From Coleophoma eucalyptorum (lineage: Eukaryota > Ascomycota > Leotiomycetes > Helotiales > Dermateaceae): a stretch of DNA of 64,000 nucleotides. Location of the stretch: NCBI GenBank assembly GCA_026120035.1, contig JALRME010000016.1:124001-188000 (forward strand), in the 5' to 3' direction. Shown piece by piece: positions 1-12,513 of the stretch; positions within the stretch are counted from its first letter, which is position 1; each line of letters opens with the position of its first letter. The notes beneath the pieces were generated by a model that saw only the letters and a list, made by a program, of their open reading frames with translations, was not told where the DNA came from and searched no databases. The position numbers and the translations under genes were made by a program.

Positions 1-688
1 GAGCATTTGATCTTTCGGCGGGAGCATTCGATGCAACTCCGGGGAACTCGTTGCGAGTCTCGAACTGATTCGTTCATTGTATTTTACCGCAGTGTCTATC
101 TGGCTTGGTGCACATTGCATCAAGAGTTATTCATTCAACCCCAGATTTTCGCCTTTTCTCCATCCTTGCTCAAATTCCCCGCTCGCTCCCCCGCTTCGGT
201 TCCGCCGTACGCCATATTCCGTACTCCTTCTCCACTTGGAAGCCGACTACAGCACCCGAACCGATCGCATTTCCTTGGTATATGATGAACAATTTTGGAA
301 ATATTTTTCAGTTCATCAAAGATTTGTTAGTATAGGAGACAAAATCTGATGCACGGAGCTATAAATGTAGAGAAACCACTGGAACCTCATGTTCTAATCA
401 GGTATTTCCGAAAAGCGGTTTGAAGGCAAAAAAGTGGAAGTAGCTTAGAGGATTAAAACAAACTGCATTTAATAGGTCTTTCTTGATTCTAGATACTATA
501 GAAGCTACCTAATTTCTTTATTTTATTCCTACTTATGGCCCCTCTTCCACCAATACATCCGTCCGGTATCCTACTCTAGACATTACAACACCCCACATTC
601 CGTTTTAAAATCTATATAGCACCATGTGTCTTAACTCGTACCAAGTTGCACGTTTAAACCAATTCTTAACATTCTAATACATCTGAAA
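1..688. other. Intergenic, upstream of GH79 gene
   Basis: No supportable gene. Open frames in the first 350 bases have no family resemblance and lie in a pyrimidine-rich stretch. The last 150 bases are AT-rich and would hold the promoter of the gene that starts at 689, with a TATATAG-like stretch near 613. Confidence 0.5.
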
Positions 689-2462
689 ATGTTAATCATA
701 AACGTTCTAGCTAAAGTTCTTGTACTTTGGCATGTTAATGTCGTCGCCATATCGACTTTGGATCCTGCTCAGCATTTAATACAAGATATCGACAATGTCA
801 CGCTTTGGTTCAATTATAAGGAAAGTGCTGCATATTCGACGCCGATTAATTCTCAGTTAATTTCCATGTCCATCGAGTGAGCACTTTCTTAGGCCCTATA
901 CAACTTTCTTTCCTACTGAACACGATATCAGATTTTGTTATGCTATAGACTTTATCGGCACGGTTGAATCACCTAATATGTTCTCTTATAATTTGCTTAA
1001 GAATATTCAAGACATATCCGGCAGTCCGCCAGTACTACGAATTGGCGGCAACACACAAGATTTAGCCAAGTATTGTGAGAACTGTACTGCAGCTATGAAC
1101 AGTACTTTCAAATCAGGGTCGACAGAAGCTGTAAATGTTACATTTAGTAAAGGACTTTATGAAGCTTTGAATCAAAATTCTCTTGTCAATCAAACTTATA
1201 TTTTCGGCCTTAATCAAGGACAAAGTACGCAATTATAGTATGCTAAGTTATTACCGATACTAATCAAAGCGTATTTAGATGAGGTTGAAATTCCCAAACA
1301 GGAACTTGCAGGAGCACTTAAGTATCTGAACCAATCTATGGTTCTAGCTTATGAGCTAGGAAATGAGCCAGACAGATACTTACTTAATCAAACTGCGGAG
1401 CCCGTCCGAGATCCTAAAACCTGGTCAATTGTACAATATTCGCAGCAGCAACTTGATTGGCTCCCCCAATTACAAGGCGCAAAAGCTTTCCAACTTGGCA
1501 GTATTGCTGGATACCCTGTAACTGGCCAGGATTGGACAATGGTAGAAGCAGTAAAGCTCGGGGTTCCTCAAGCTATTAGCGCCATTAAAATCATTTCTTC
1601 CCATTCGTATATGGGAGCAGCCTGCACTCGTAAGCATACTTAATAAAGTTAGAGGAATATACTAATAGATACATAGCTTCACTAGCTGCACTTGTGCACC
1701 TTCCTGATTTCTTAAACCATTTGAATACCGTTGCATTCTTTGCCGGCTTTGATGGCGAAATCGCAGCAGCAAAATCTATTGGGGCAACCTACCATGTAGG
1801 TGAGACGAACAGTGTCGCATGTCATGGTATAGATGGTATATCCAATACCATGGGAGCAGCTCTATGGATGATAGATTATGCACTTCTCATGGCAACAAAG
1901 GGAGCCGATAGGCTTTTTTTCCACAATGGTAAAGGGGACTTTTATTACTCAATGTGGGATCCGACTCCCGATAACGCGACTACGCCAGCCCATATTAATC
2001 CCCAGTAAGATCAAGCCAAACCTGAAATTACGATTTGAAATCTGAAATCTGATCTCTAGATACTACAGCATGCTCGTGATAGCAGATACAATTGCTGAAC
2101 TACAGGATCCTCGTGTATTCAGAGTATCATCGTTCGACACCTACGACTTAGCCTTTTACGCTATATACGACGCTCAAAATCTTCAGAAATTGGTCATTCT
2201 ATATATGGGATTCTATAATGATACAAAAATTGCACGTCCAACAAAGACCATTGATGTCTCTTTGGTTTTAGGACAGAATGTCAGCGTTCAACGGCTTACT
2301 GGTCCTTCATCGGATGCGAAGACTGGAATTAGTTGGGGCGCTCAATCTATTGACTCGAGTGGAATATTGGTCAGAAATAAAGCAATTGAAGTTGTCAAAG
2401 ATGGTCTAGTTCAGACTGCAGCATCAGAGGCAGTTATTGTAAGCAAGCAGGTGGACTACTGA
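689..2462 (+). CDS. GH79 family beta-glucuronidase-like glycoside hydrolase, secreted
   Basis: Five exons: 689-876, 932-1224, 1270-1629, 1677-2004, 2060-2462, giving 523 residues in one frame. The N-terminus is hydrophobic (about residues 1-20) and reads as a signal peptide, and there are several N-glycosylation sequons, so secretion is likely. Diagnostic motifs of fungal GH79 enzymes are visible: EFCYAIDFIG just after the first junction, LRIGGNTQD, GNEPD with the acid/base Glu at residue 193, and HVGETNS with the nucleophile Glu at 323. The C-terminal part matches the beta-sandwich domain of the family. GH79 enzymes release glucuronic or 4-O-methylglucuronic acid from arabinogalactan or related glycans; the exact substrate cannot be read here. 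The introns are short (45-55 nt) but keep the frame. Nothing looks broken. Confidence 0.88.
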
Positions 2463-3565
2463 ATTGTACTTGTGTGCCTATGATGTTATGTTAATAGAGA
2501 AATCCATTCAGTTATTAGCTGAATAGTGCCGTCTAATTTGTGCATTGGACCTTTCCAGAATCCATGGCCGTAAAGTCTTAAATGGCAGTTGATACAAGAG
2601 TTTTGATGTGTGCCTTTTAAGCACGGAAGGAATGTCTCAAATTATTCCCAGACGCGTGCTAACAGTATAACTGTATCCGATGCAGCCAGGAGATGTGGTA
2701 CAAATATCCCTCTTGTGCAGAAGATGACGAATTCGCTTTCTCGAGTGCTTTGATTCGCAGAACCGGGTGGCCAAACATGTTATCCACTCTGCCCTCGTTG
2801 ATCCACGAAGTCCGGTAGACGCAAAACCAAGGCAGAGCACTGAGATACGAGCACTAGTATTTGGGACGGGAACGAAACGAAAACCCCGACCATCATTTCC
2901 AGATGATTTGTTTACTTAACCTAGATTGCCTATTTAGTAAAGTTTTAAGATGTATTAAGACATAGATATGTTGGTAGAATAATGTTATTCTTGAGTTTGT
3001 CAAATATACAAATCCACAAGTACTAATTATATAACCTAGTAATATTTTCAGGCTTGTGAAGAAGGGCATAAGAGCCATTTCATTGATTCCTTCGGACATT
3101 GAATCTATTCATTCTCGTTAAAACGACGTTTAGTGACATTCTTGAACCCATCCTCCCGCCACTTCTCCATTACTGCATCTCAGCTTAGTTCTCTCCCCGC
3201 GCTTGTTCACCCCACATATCCGGTTGACGGCCGAGCTCGGGCGACTTTAGCGTCACGGTGGATGCCTTTTAGCAGGGTTCGAGGTTCCATTCGCTTGTAG
3301 TCTTGCATCTTTGTGTCTCCCTTCCCCATGGAGAAGATGATTGACCCCACCAAAAGGAGACAGGGCTTTCGCTACTCCTCCATTGCAGCCCTTATCGCCA
3401 TTGGAACCTTAGATACTTCTCAGAAAGTTGTCTATAAGACGAAGATCTTCCCGCCTAGTACAAGCATTCGATTCTACATATCCAGCGCGAAGTAAAGCCA
3501 GAGGGTTATATCGTCTATCTTCATAAGTCACATTTTTCATTGCTTCCATAATTTTTCGTCTCGAT
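2463..3565. other. Intergenic between GH79 and MFS genes
   Basis: No gene that I can support. The minus-strand frame at 2637-2840 has no recognisable domain. The stretch 3140-3310 is less AT-rich and pyrimidine-rich, as expected of the promoter and 5' leader of the transporter starting at 3566. Confidence 0.5.
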
Positions 3566-5319
3566 ATGGACTCCAAAGAAGCAGCTGGTTTCAGTATCCA
3601 CGACGAGGTGATAGACAAGAAAATTGTCTATCATGATGCCGTCGGAACAGTGCGACTTTATGAGGCGGATGAGCTTGTTCTGATTCCAACTCCCTCGCCC
3701 GATCCAAGAGGTACATCTGTTGCGGTAGAGCAGGTCGCTTAGAATTGGAGGTTGACTTATCACAGATCCACTTAATTTACCACAATGGCGAAAATGGCTG
3801 GTTACCATTACTCTTGGTCTTTGTAAGTTTTCTGGCAATTGTAGTGGGAAACAATTTTTGACATAGTTCAGTCTCTATCACGGGTGTCCTGATCACTTCA
3901 GGACTAGGTGCCATCTTGACTGATATCTCGGCAAGCTACAACAATAACCCTCGAGTGACGGACCTCATGACGTACCCAACACTCTTTATGGGCATTGGAA
4001 ACTTGATCGCTATGCCTCTTGCGATGGCAATTGGGCGCCGCCCCGTGTTCCTTGGCTCTGCATTAATCCTCATGATTGGATCAATCTGGTGCGCGACAAG
4101 CACAAGTCTGTCGTCTCATATTGCTGGAAGAGATATTTTGTCTATGGCTGCCGGTCAATCTGAGGCTCTATGTCCTCTAATTATCCAAGTATTTATTATC
4201 GTCTCTTACTTGTTTATCAAAATCTGACATCTCATTTAGGAGATGCATTTCCTTCATGAGCGGAGCCGAATGCTCGCATGGTTCTCAGCAATCCAGTCCA
4301 TCGGAACCGCCGCATTGCTCATATCATCCCCTTATCTTGTACAGTCATTTGGCTGGAAATGGTGGTATGGTGTATTTGGGATCGTCAGCGGGGTTATCCT
4401 AATTCTGTCCTTCCTCTTCGTTCCCGAGTCTCGATACCAACGTCCAACCGATGCTTTCGAAGGTGTTGTCCATATACACCAGCCGGACCACAGCGACCGC
4501 GTCCTAAGAGCGACAACCCATCATGGTGTGGTTCTTGACCTTGTTAGATTCAAACCTCGCACAATTAAGAATGATCTCAAGATATTCCATGGCCCAGCTG
4601 ATTGGAGTGCTCTGGTTACCTGCTTGATTCAAATGTGTCAGTGTCTTTTGTTTCCCAACATTTTATGGGTTGTCTTGTTGAACAGCACTGTGCTCGGAAT
4701 CTATGTCGTCATGGTAACAGAGTACGCAGGTATTCTTGCTTCACCGCCGTATAGCTTCGCCTTTACTTCCTTGGGATATGTTCAGACTGGCCAAATTGCC
4801 GTGGCATTGATCATGATACCAGTTCTCGGTTATGGTGGAGATTTGCTCACGCGAAAGCTAGCGGAACGGCGAGGTGGTGTAGCCGAGCCTGAATATCGCC
4901 TTATTCCAATGGTTCTTCCTGTGGTTATTGTCACCGTCTCCTGTATCTACTTTGGTCGAGCTGGCTCTAATCCAAATGACTGGTCATACTGGACTATTAT
5001 TGTTACCTATAGCGCAGAATACTTCGGATTCATATCTGTGGTGCTGCTTGGGTATACATATTCTCTTGACGCTTATCCAGAGCGTGCAGGCCCAATTTTG
5101 GTATTGATCTGTGCTGTTCGTGGAATGATCTCTTTTGGTATCTCTTTTGGAGTGACCAAATTTGTAACACAGTTAGGGTATTCTTCTGCGTTAAATGTAT
5201 GTGCTATAGTGATGAGTGTAGTTGGTGCATTTGGTGTTCCCGTTTATTTGTTCGGAAGAAAGATTAGGTCAGTTACCCAAAAGTGGGCTGTAGATAATCG
5301 AGATCTCAATGTCGAGTAA
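3566..5319 (+). CDS. MFS transporter (DHA1-like family)
   Basis: Four exons: 3566-3710, 3766-3822, 3872-4188, 4240-5319, giving 532 residues. The start at 3566 precedes a soluble tail and the junction motif NLPQWRKWLV that usually opens the first helix of fungal DHA1-type carriers. Motifs typical of MFS proteins follow: AIGRRPVFLGSALI after helix 2 (motif A region) and FVPESRYQR before a long cytoplasmic loop between helices 6 and 7. The C-terminal half carries LDAYPERAGP and a normal last helix. Acceptor 3870-3871 was chosen because the AG four bases upstream breaks the frame. Substrate unknown; carriers of this type export small organic molecules or drugs. It stands between a glycoside hydrolase and a nitrilase, with no obvious metabolic link. 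Confidence 0.85.
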
Positions 5320-6543
5320 GGGGGAATTAAGGAATTATCATGTCTATATTATTTGAGTTTTATGCTCTCTGGTACTAAGCCGGCCACTAGGCCGTCTAAT
5401 CCTTTCCTGCTCTCCTACCCCCTTGCTGAAAGTCCTTAAGCTAGCCAAATGAATAAAAAATTAGGCACGCTTTTCTAGACCCCGTCTCTAGTGTAAAGGA
5501 AAAGGTAGGACATGAACAATTTATGATTGGTAAGAGCTGAAAATTCCCTGAGGACTTGACGACCTCTGTGGCACAACTCTTGGTTCCTTGGCTGACGCTA
5601 AGCACTAAGTCGGATCAATTGCTGCAACATTCGACTGAAGATTTGATCAGAGTCATCTTAAACCAGAAAAATATATTACGGGTTCGTTATCAAAGAGCGA
5701 GCTACCTCTCCATCCATGATCCCCATAAACATATGCCTCTCCTGCAAAGGTATGGCAAGGCAGACCTATAAATCCTGTAAATACATAGTATAGTCGTGCA
5801 ATCATACAGCCATCACGTCTGCAGGCTGGGTATATATATAGTCTTCAAACAATAGATAAATTAAGGCATTAATTTTTATGTAGCAGAACCAGGGAGTTCG
5901 AGCAAGTAATATCGAATTCTACTGACACCTCTCTTGACGTAAAATTCAGTTCCAAAAGTCTTTGTGCATGCCCCCAACCTATCCCTATTGGCATGACGCT
6001 TTTACATTAGCATACCTAACCCAGGCGAATCCCTAACTAACCAGCTTACTATCAATCGATAGTCTCCAAGTGATTGGCTAAACTTTAGAGATTAAGTCTT
6101 ATTATATAGGACGGTTTGAGAGGGAAGATAATTGATGATCTTGTGCGCCGATATTTTGATCATGGCAACACAATTCAGAATACAATCAGATTGCCATTAT
6201 CAATTATTACGTTACACTGATTCGCCTCAACATTATTGTTAGTCGCTTTGCATGAAGCGCTTCACGATAGGATAATGGCTACCCGCCCAAATCCCCACTT
6301 TTAACATTGGAATGAGAAAGTATACCTTATTTGATGTCGTTCAGTTCAGCGATAGGATATTCAGTATCCGGACTTCAGATTATGTTACGATGAAAGCAGC
6401 TTGTGATAGAGGTGATTTAGTCATTTCAGGCCGTGCGAGGATAATTTCTACAGTTACATATAAGTCAAGCTCTTCTTGATCCCAAGAAGCCGACTAAAGT
6501 TCGACTAAAACCATCTTCTTCATTCTTAATAAATTGCACCAAC
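5320..6543. other. Intergenic before nitrilase
   Basis: AT-rich, with no supportable gene; the frame at 5556-5771 has no family match. The last 100 bases are a pyrimidine- and adenine-rich leader that ends directly before the nitrilase start. Confidence 0.5.
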
Positions 6544-7629
6544 ATGGGTAAAACAGTGAGAGTAGCCGCTGTTCAGGCAGAGCCTGTATGGAATGATTTG
6601 CAGGGAGGAGTAGACAAGACGATTTCCATCATTGCGGAAGCTGCAAAGAATGGCACCGAAGTAATCGGATTTCCAGAAGTGTGGATTCCAGGTTATCCTT
6701 GGTATGTACGCTCACATCATCAGTGTTGGTTTGATCTGCTGACTTCAAGTGAATTGAAGGAGCATATGGGCACATAGTCCAGTTAATAACACCCCATTCA
6801 TGAATGAATACTTCGAAAACTCTCTCGTTAAGCAATCTCCTGAGATGGATCAAATTCGCGCTGCTGTCAAGGAAGCTAAAGTTTTTTGTGTCCTGGGATA
6901 TAGTGAACGCTACAACGGTACACTATACATTGCACAGGTATGTGACACAAACAATCAATGAAACCTAGTGCTAGTGAATTTATTAATGCTTTCTAGTCCT
7001 ACATTGATGAAAACGGAGACATTGTTCACCATCGCCGCAAGATTAAGCCCACCCATGTTGAGCGTGGATATTGGGGCGACGGACAAGGCGAGTCGCTCAA
7101 GACTGTGGTTCCTACTCCATTTGGAAGAGTTGGAGCACTTAACTGCTGGGAACACACTCAGCCACTACTCCGATATTATGAGTATTCACAAGATGTTGAG
7201 ATCCATGTATCTAGCTGGCCTTTAATATGGGGCAGACCTCAAGTGGTCGAATGGCCTGGTCATATCACAGCTGAGAACTGTGGTTTATTCTCTCGGGTTA
7301 TGGCCATGGAGGGTGCTTGCTTCGTACTCGTCTGCACTCAAATCATGACAGAAAAGAACAAGGAGAAGAACCGGCTCAAGGACTTTGTCTTTGCGGATTG
7401 TCCTGGAGGTGGATTTAGCATGATTTACTCACCTTTTGGAGACCCACTAACAGAGGCTCTCCCCAATGGCGAGGAGGGCATTCTCTATGCCGATGTCGAC
7501 TTAAATCAGAAGAGGCTTGCTCAACAGAATTTGGATATCGTAGGGCACTACTCCAGACCGGATCAATTGAGTCTGAGAGTCAACACCTACGCAGCTAAGC
7601 AGATTGTCTTTTCAGAGGAGGAAACATAA
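6544..7629 (+). CDS. Nitrilase (carbon-nitrogen hydrolase family)
   Basis: Three exons: 6544-6701, 6778-6937, 6997-7629, giving 316 residues. The complete nitrilase catalytic set is visible: Glu45 in FPEVW, Lys121 in [13 protein letters not shown], and Cys156 in LNCWEH. The CWEH context and the MEGACFVL segment that follows are typical of true nitrilases and cyanide hydratases rather than of amidases or ureidopropionases. The enzyme should hydrolyse a nitrile to the acid and ammonia (or to an amide). It is slightly shorter than the usual fungal 330-370 residues and lacks the long C-terminal tail of filament-forming cyanide hydratases, so a general aliphatic or aryl nitrilase is more likely. 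No signal peptide, so cytosolic. Its neighbour downstream is a P450. Confidence 0.93.
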
Positions 7630-9125
7630 TTGAGTGGCTATTGATTTGCTGTTTTGTTGCTCGCGCTGTGTTATGAGACGTCGCCATATAGTTTGGTACC
7701 TTGCCACATAAACATAAAAAATATGTAGAGCCAATTATATCAATATATTTATCCGTATTATGCTAATTATTACTGTAAAATTCCACAAATTGCATAAAGA
7801 AGGATATATTTATAATGCGTAGTGATAAATAAACCAAAGGGAGGATTGTAAGGATCAGGATCAGGAACAGTCCAACGCACTTCCCCACCATCCTTCCCCA
7901 CCGTCAGAAGAGCCTCTTAATGAATTTACCAATATCAATGCATATACAAACCTTTTCACTTTCCAAATTCAACTTGTGAGATCTGTTGATAATCCCCTTC
8001 CATCTCTTTTTGTTGCTTTTCATTTCTTGCTCTCTTGCTTCTTACTGGCGAAGTACAGAACACAGCCCATCACTGGTGGAGTCTCAAACTTCCCTCCGCC
8101 CCACAACCGAGCCATATTAACGAGGATTCTGCACGGAGGTCTTCTCGGTTCCGAGCCTCCGCAACTAGAAACACGGAAGAGACAAGTCCAAGATTGACCC
8201 GTGAGAAATTTATTTCTGATGATGTTCATCATAGCATGCATTTAATGGTACATTCGTCATATGGTGCAGAATAACCAACCACTGGCTCACACCTTGGCTG
8301 TTTCAACATCAGTTTTTAACTATCCATCGTTATAGTCAATTAGATGTCAGACACGTAATACATACTGGTGCCATTTATTTAACACGGCCAAAAAACATCT
8401 ATAAATAATTTCAGTCCTAAATTACGGCAGTAATACATATTGCCTAGCCATCATCATCATTGACAAGGGGCGGGCGCCCAGCCGTATTTCTACACTCTTG
8501 TCAAATAGATAGAGCAACCAAGATACATTAAGACCTTTCCAGAATAAAATGAGCCGGGCCTGACTAACTAAATTGCCCTGAAACGAATGCGAAAGGATAC
8601 CAGCAATTCAGAGCGGGAGACTGTCTGTAGCCAGGTGCGTCTCGGCATCCAGTACATCAAACAAAAACAATCATAGTCTATAAGCACAAATCTCGTTTGA
8701 TGGCGGAGCACAAATTTAGAACTCTCATATAAGGTCTGGTGACTCGAATTGCCTTGATGACGATAACTGGGTTCTGACTACCGGATACTGAAGGTCTCCG
8801 AGATCACTAGTATGAGCATTTTGTAAGTATGACTACTTCAAGCATTTAGAATCGACAAACTCCAGCCATCGTTAAACTGCTGAGATGACTCTCTTGACGC
8901 GGAGAGCCTTTTGGTCCCGGTCCACCGTGATCGGCAGATCTAGCGAGTAACCAATTAGGATCAGGCGGTATGATCTGAAGTGAAGGTCAGCCCCAATCTT
9001 TTACATCCACCCCTTTTCCTGTGCTGGAGTATCATTATTAATGAGAAAGAAATGTTAAATACTTCACTGTTCCCGAGATATTAACTTTCAACGAACTCAA
9101 AGTCACTTTACATATTTTAAGAACT
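7630..9125. other. Long intergenic region between nitrilase and P450
   Basis: About 1.5 kb with no gene that I can support. A minus-strand frame at 8020-8241 is open but has no recognisable domain. The stretch 8440-8490 has a short CAT repeat followed by a G/C-rich patch. The final 150 bases would hold the P450 promoter. Confidence 0.45.
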
Positions 9126-10728
9126 ATGGCCCCCCCAAATTTCGCCCTACAAGTAAATGGCAAATTTATGCTATCTCGAAGTCCTCTCCTGGTTATCAAT
9201 ATTTCTATTGTCATCATTTTATTATATAACATTCTTCGAGCGCTTTACAACCTGTACTTCCATCCTCTACGCAAAATCCCCGGACCGAAGAAATGGATCG
9301 CATTTCCCATCTTACGCAACATATCGGCTTGTTTGGGAAACTACGACCACAAAATAAGGGAATTTCACGAACACTACGGTGATGTAGTCCGATATGCGCC
9401 AAATGAGGTCTCCTTTATTACAACAGAGGGGTGGAAGAACATTTATGGTCACCGACACCCGGAACTTCCCAAGGCGCTTGCAACAGAACCTGATATGACA
9501 CCAGATCTCTTGAATGCAGATGGACCAGATCATGCACGATATCGCAAAGCATTATCTCATGCATTTTCAGACAAGGCACTCCGAGAGCAAGAGCCTTTGA
9601 TGAAAGTCTATATTGACCTTTTGATCCAAAAGCTGGGCGCCTTGGCGACAGGTAACACTCCCATAGATATGGTCAAGTGGTACAATCTTACCACGTTTGA
9701 TATTATTGGAGATTTGGTTTTTGGTGAACCATTTGGCGGACTGCAAGGCTCGACTTATCACAGTTGGGTGAAGAATATGTTCTTGGCCCTCAAATTCATC
9801 CCTTTCCTTCAGCTCATGAATGACTTTCCCTTGCTCAAGAAGGTCATTGAGGCTCTCATGCCGAAGAGCTTGAAAGAAAGGCGAAAAGAGCAAATGGAAT
9901 TTGCCCGTGAAACGGCAATGAAAAGAGTCAACCGGACAGAACAGCATGGGAGAGGGGACTTCATGGACTATATGTTAAAACATAGGGGCCAAGAAGGAGG
10001 TTTAACAGATGCTGAACTAGTTTCAAATTCCAATGTCCTTATTATTGCAGGATCTGAGACGACAGCGACGCTACTCTCCGGCATTACATATTGGCTTTTG
10101 AAATCACCAGAAGCACTTCAGAAAGTGACAGACGAGGTCCGCTCATCATTCGAGAAAGAGGATGATATCAATATGGTCAACGCAGCTACAAAGCTCCCGT
10201 ACATGCTCGCATGTCTAGAAGAAGGTTTCCGCATATACCCACCGGTACCAACCAATATTCCCAGACGATGTTTGGCAGAAACACCTATTCAAATAAATGG
10301 AGTCAACGTACCACCTGGGGTAGGTAATGACAAATTCTAGACAGAACACACTGCTGACTCTCTGTTAGACAAAATTATCAGTACATCACTCTGCTGCCTA
10401 CTGGTCATCTAGAAACTTTTATAAGCCTAGATCATTCATACCGGAGAGATGGATTTTAGGCCAAGTCTCTGAAAAGTCTTCTCCATTTTTCAATGATAAC
10501 CGCGCTGTTGTTCAGCCGTTCAGTGTTGGACCTCGGAACTGTGTTGGGAAAAATTTGGCATATAATGAGTTACGTCTCATCCTTGCAAGGGTTCTTTGGA
10601 ATTTTGACTTGGAGTTATGTGAGGAGAGTACTGATTGGGCTAATCATAAAAGCTTTGTTTTGTGGGAGAAGCCCGAACTGCTGTGCAAGCTGAAGACGAG
10701 AAGCTCTGAGCCCAGGCCATTGTTGTAA
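9126..10728 (+). CDS. Cytochrome P450 monooxygenase
   Basis: Two exons, 9126-10319 and 10369-10728, giving 517 residues. An N-terminal membrane anchor (about residues 21-38) is followed by HPLRKIPGP, the proline-rich hinge of microsomal P450s. The oxygen-binding I-helix motif AGSETT is near 308, the K-helix ExxR (EEGFRIYPP) near 365, the PERW motif is in exon 2, and the haem loop FSVGPRNCVG has its ligand Cys at about 456. All canonical residues are present. The layout resembles the fungal isotrichodermin C-15 hydroxylase-like group of multi-substrate P450s, but the substrate cannot be inferred. It would act in the endoplasmic reticulum with a P450 reductase. The neighbouring nitrilase suggests xenobiotic or defence-compound processing, which is only a guess. 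Confidence 0.92.
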
Positions 10729-11274
10729 TTGCAACGAATTATTTCACTTTCATTTATTTTCCAACTGAATAAATTGGTACTAAGACAGAATCAATGCTAT
10801 TTGGCGTTTTATTACCATTATTCATTATAGAGCTCTTTAGTTACAATGATAACTTCAATACTATTGTGGTTCTGCTCTTGGATAATGCCTCTCTTGAATA
10901 GTTTTTGCAGCCGTCGCCCTCTTGACCTTATAGAGCTATCCACAGCATCATCAAAGATTTACAGAACATTACTCATGAGGTTTTCTTTTTGTAATTTATT
11001 CTAAGGATGAAAGAGCTGGAGCCTTGTGATAACATCTGAACAATGAAGCAATTGTACTGAATTTCGCTCCCCTAAAGTCGAAATCCAGAGGCCAAAAATG
11101 GCTTCTCTTCGTTTATTTGTTACGGCGGAGCTTCAGTTACAAAGACTCTGTTCATTTCTTGCGACTAATATGATTTATGTACACCAGCGCAACTATAGGC
11201 TAGCAAAGGTCTTCCATTATACAAAGCTGCCCCTGAGCTTGGATAATTAGATAATATCCTTCATCCTTCGTCCC
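10729..11274. other. Intergenic, convergent P450 and RraA-like genes
   Basis: AT-rich spacer between two converging genes. No coding sequence, repeat or RNA gene seen. It should hold both 3' ends. Confidence 0.5.
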
Positions 11275-12058
11275 TCACTTCCGTAATCGCTTTATGGCTG
11301 ATCCCATCTCTTCTCCAGAATCAAGAGCCTGCATTGTATGTGCATCAATCTCTTTTCGCTCAGCACACAGTGCCGCTACCGATTCAACAAGCGATGGTGG
11401 CACGGCAACTACGCCATCCTGATCGCCAACTAAGATATCGCCGGGATGGATCCACAAGTCTTCTTTAAACTGCAGTGGAATATTCAGCTCGCTTGCTCTG
11501 TAAAAGTGTTGGATCCAAGGGTTGAGGTTTTTCTCGCGAAGAGCTGTTGTCATCCCCTTAGTACTACCCAAACTTACATGGTATGATTACGAAGCTTACC
11601 GGTAACCCCATACCCTGGATCTCTGCAACATCGCGGAAGCGGCCATCAATTATAACACCTGCAGCGCCGAGCATCATTGCGCGGGTTGCCATCAGCCCGC
11701 CGAAACATGCCGAGTACATCCCTTGGGGCTGGGAAGTATACATGATCTTTTCAGCCTCTGTAGTGTCGACGAAATGCTTTGTGGGTTTTGGAGATGTGAC
11801 ATCTTTCGCATCAACCATTTTAACAGTGACGGCTTCGCCGATGATTGTAGATGTGGTCGAGGAATTGTAACCTTGCCGCTGAGGCGACCACATAGACAGG
11901 CCATCGAGATAACCGCCAAAAGGGTGTTTAAGTTTGACAAGCGCATCAGCGATCTGATTCATATTAATGGACATCAAAGGAAGATTTAGCTGGGCTGATG
12001 AAAGTGGCTTTACATCACAGGTTGCGAATGGCCTGAGGGTTTTGACGAAGTTAGACAT
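11275..12058 (-). pseudogene. RraA-like protein (HMG/CHA aldolase family), frameshifted
   Basis: Two exons, 12058-11600 and 11543-11275, joined over a 56-nt intron. Exon 1 (153 codons) shows the RraA fold: the DALVKL helix, the turn before GMYSACFGGLMATRA, and GVIIDGRFRDV, which supplies metal- and pyruvate-binding residues in 4-hydroxy-4-methyl-2-oxoglutarate aldolases. After splicing, exon 2 first reads LFARKTSTLGSNTFT, which fits the family, but then hits a stop. The rest of the protein (RASELNIPLQ through HPGDILVGDQDGVVAV to the end) is in another frame. Exon 2 is 269 nt long, one short of a whole number of codons, and the missing base falls near 11496-11502. Either the gene has just died or the assembly lost an A. 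Without the lesion it would be a complete protein of about 243 residues. Confidence 0.85.
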
Positions 12059-12217
12059 AGCTGTCGCAGAGTGAATTGTGAGGCAAGAGAAAGGTTCAAT
12101 AATTTCTTAATGCTGTGGCGAAAAGGTAGGGAGGAGTAGGAGACCGAAAAAGACAATATTTAAAAGTCCTCCAGTTTGTCGACAAGCGAACCGACTCCAC
12201 CAGCTGAACCGACTCAC

Positions 12218-12340
12218 TGTTGCGGCAATGACTCCCAATAGTCTTCCCTACTCACTGGTTTAACTTAGTCAACAGCATTGTTGCGGCAATGACTCCCTAT
12301 ATCCTTCCATACTCACTGGTTTAACTTAGTCAACAGCACT
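12218..12340. repeat. 61-bp tandem duplication in a divergent promoter
   Basis: Two copies of a 61-bp unit, beginning at 12218 and 12279, lie head to tail and differ at only a few positions. Each holds TTGCGGCAATGACTCCC and TACTCACTGGTTTAACTTAG. The second copy is followed by the first few bases of a third. The array lies between the minus-strand RraA-like gene and the plus-strand zinc-cluster gene, so it duplicates whatever control sites the unit contains. The TGACTC core resembles the Gcn4/CpcA site; that link is inference. Confidence 0.9.
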
Positions 12341-12392
12341 GTTCCTTCGGAGATCTGTATAAGAGGATTGTCGGCTAATAGAGGCGAAGAAG

Positions 12393-12429
12393 CGGATGTA
12401 TCCGATAGCCTAAACCGGATGCATTCGAT
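12393..12429. promoter_or_regulatory. Paired palindromic CGGATGYATYCG sites
   Basis: Two near-identical palindromes, CGGATGTATCCGAT at 12393-12406 and CGGATGCATTCGAT at 12416-12429, start 23 bp apart, about 85-120 bp before the zinc-cluster gene. Facing CGG triplets are the usual half-sites of dimeric Zn2Cys6 proteins, so these could be regulator sites (inference). The 11-mer CGGATGCATTC appears again at 18018-18028 on the opposite strand. Confidence 0.5.
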
Positions 12430-12513
12430 GTTGAAAAGCACGTCGACTAGTTTTGGTAATGTTGTCTTGGGCTTCTATGCTTATGCTTTTGACCACCCAA
12501 AACCCCAAAAAAT

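Noticed and set aside
7..349. Overlapping open frames at the window start
   Set aside because: Three frames open at once in a pyrimidine-rich leader; none has domain character.
3313..3495. Plus-strand frame just upstream of the first MFS gene
   Set aside because: No family, and the transporter start at 3566 with its normal N-terminus leaves this as leader sequence.
8020..8241. Open minus-strand frame with GGGKFETPPVMG
   Set aside because: No family recognised, no splice partners, in an otherwise empty spacer; cannot be told from chance.
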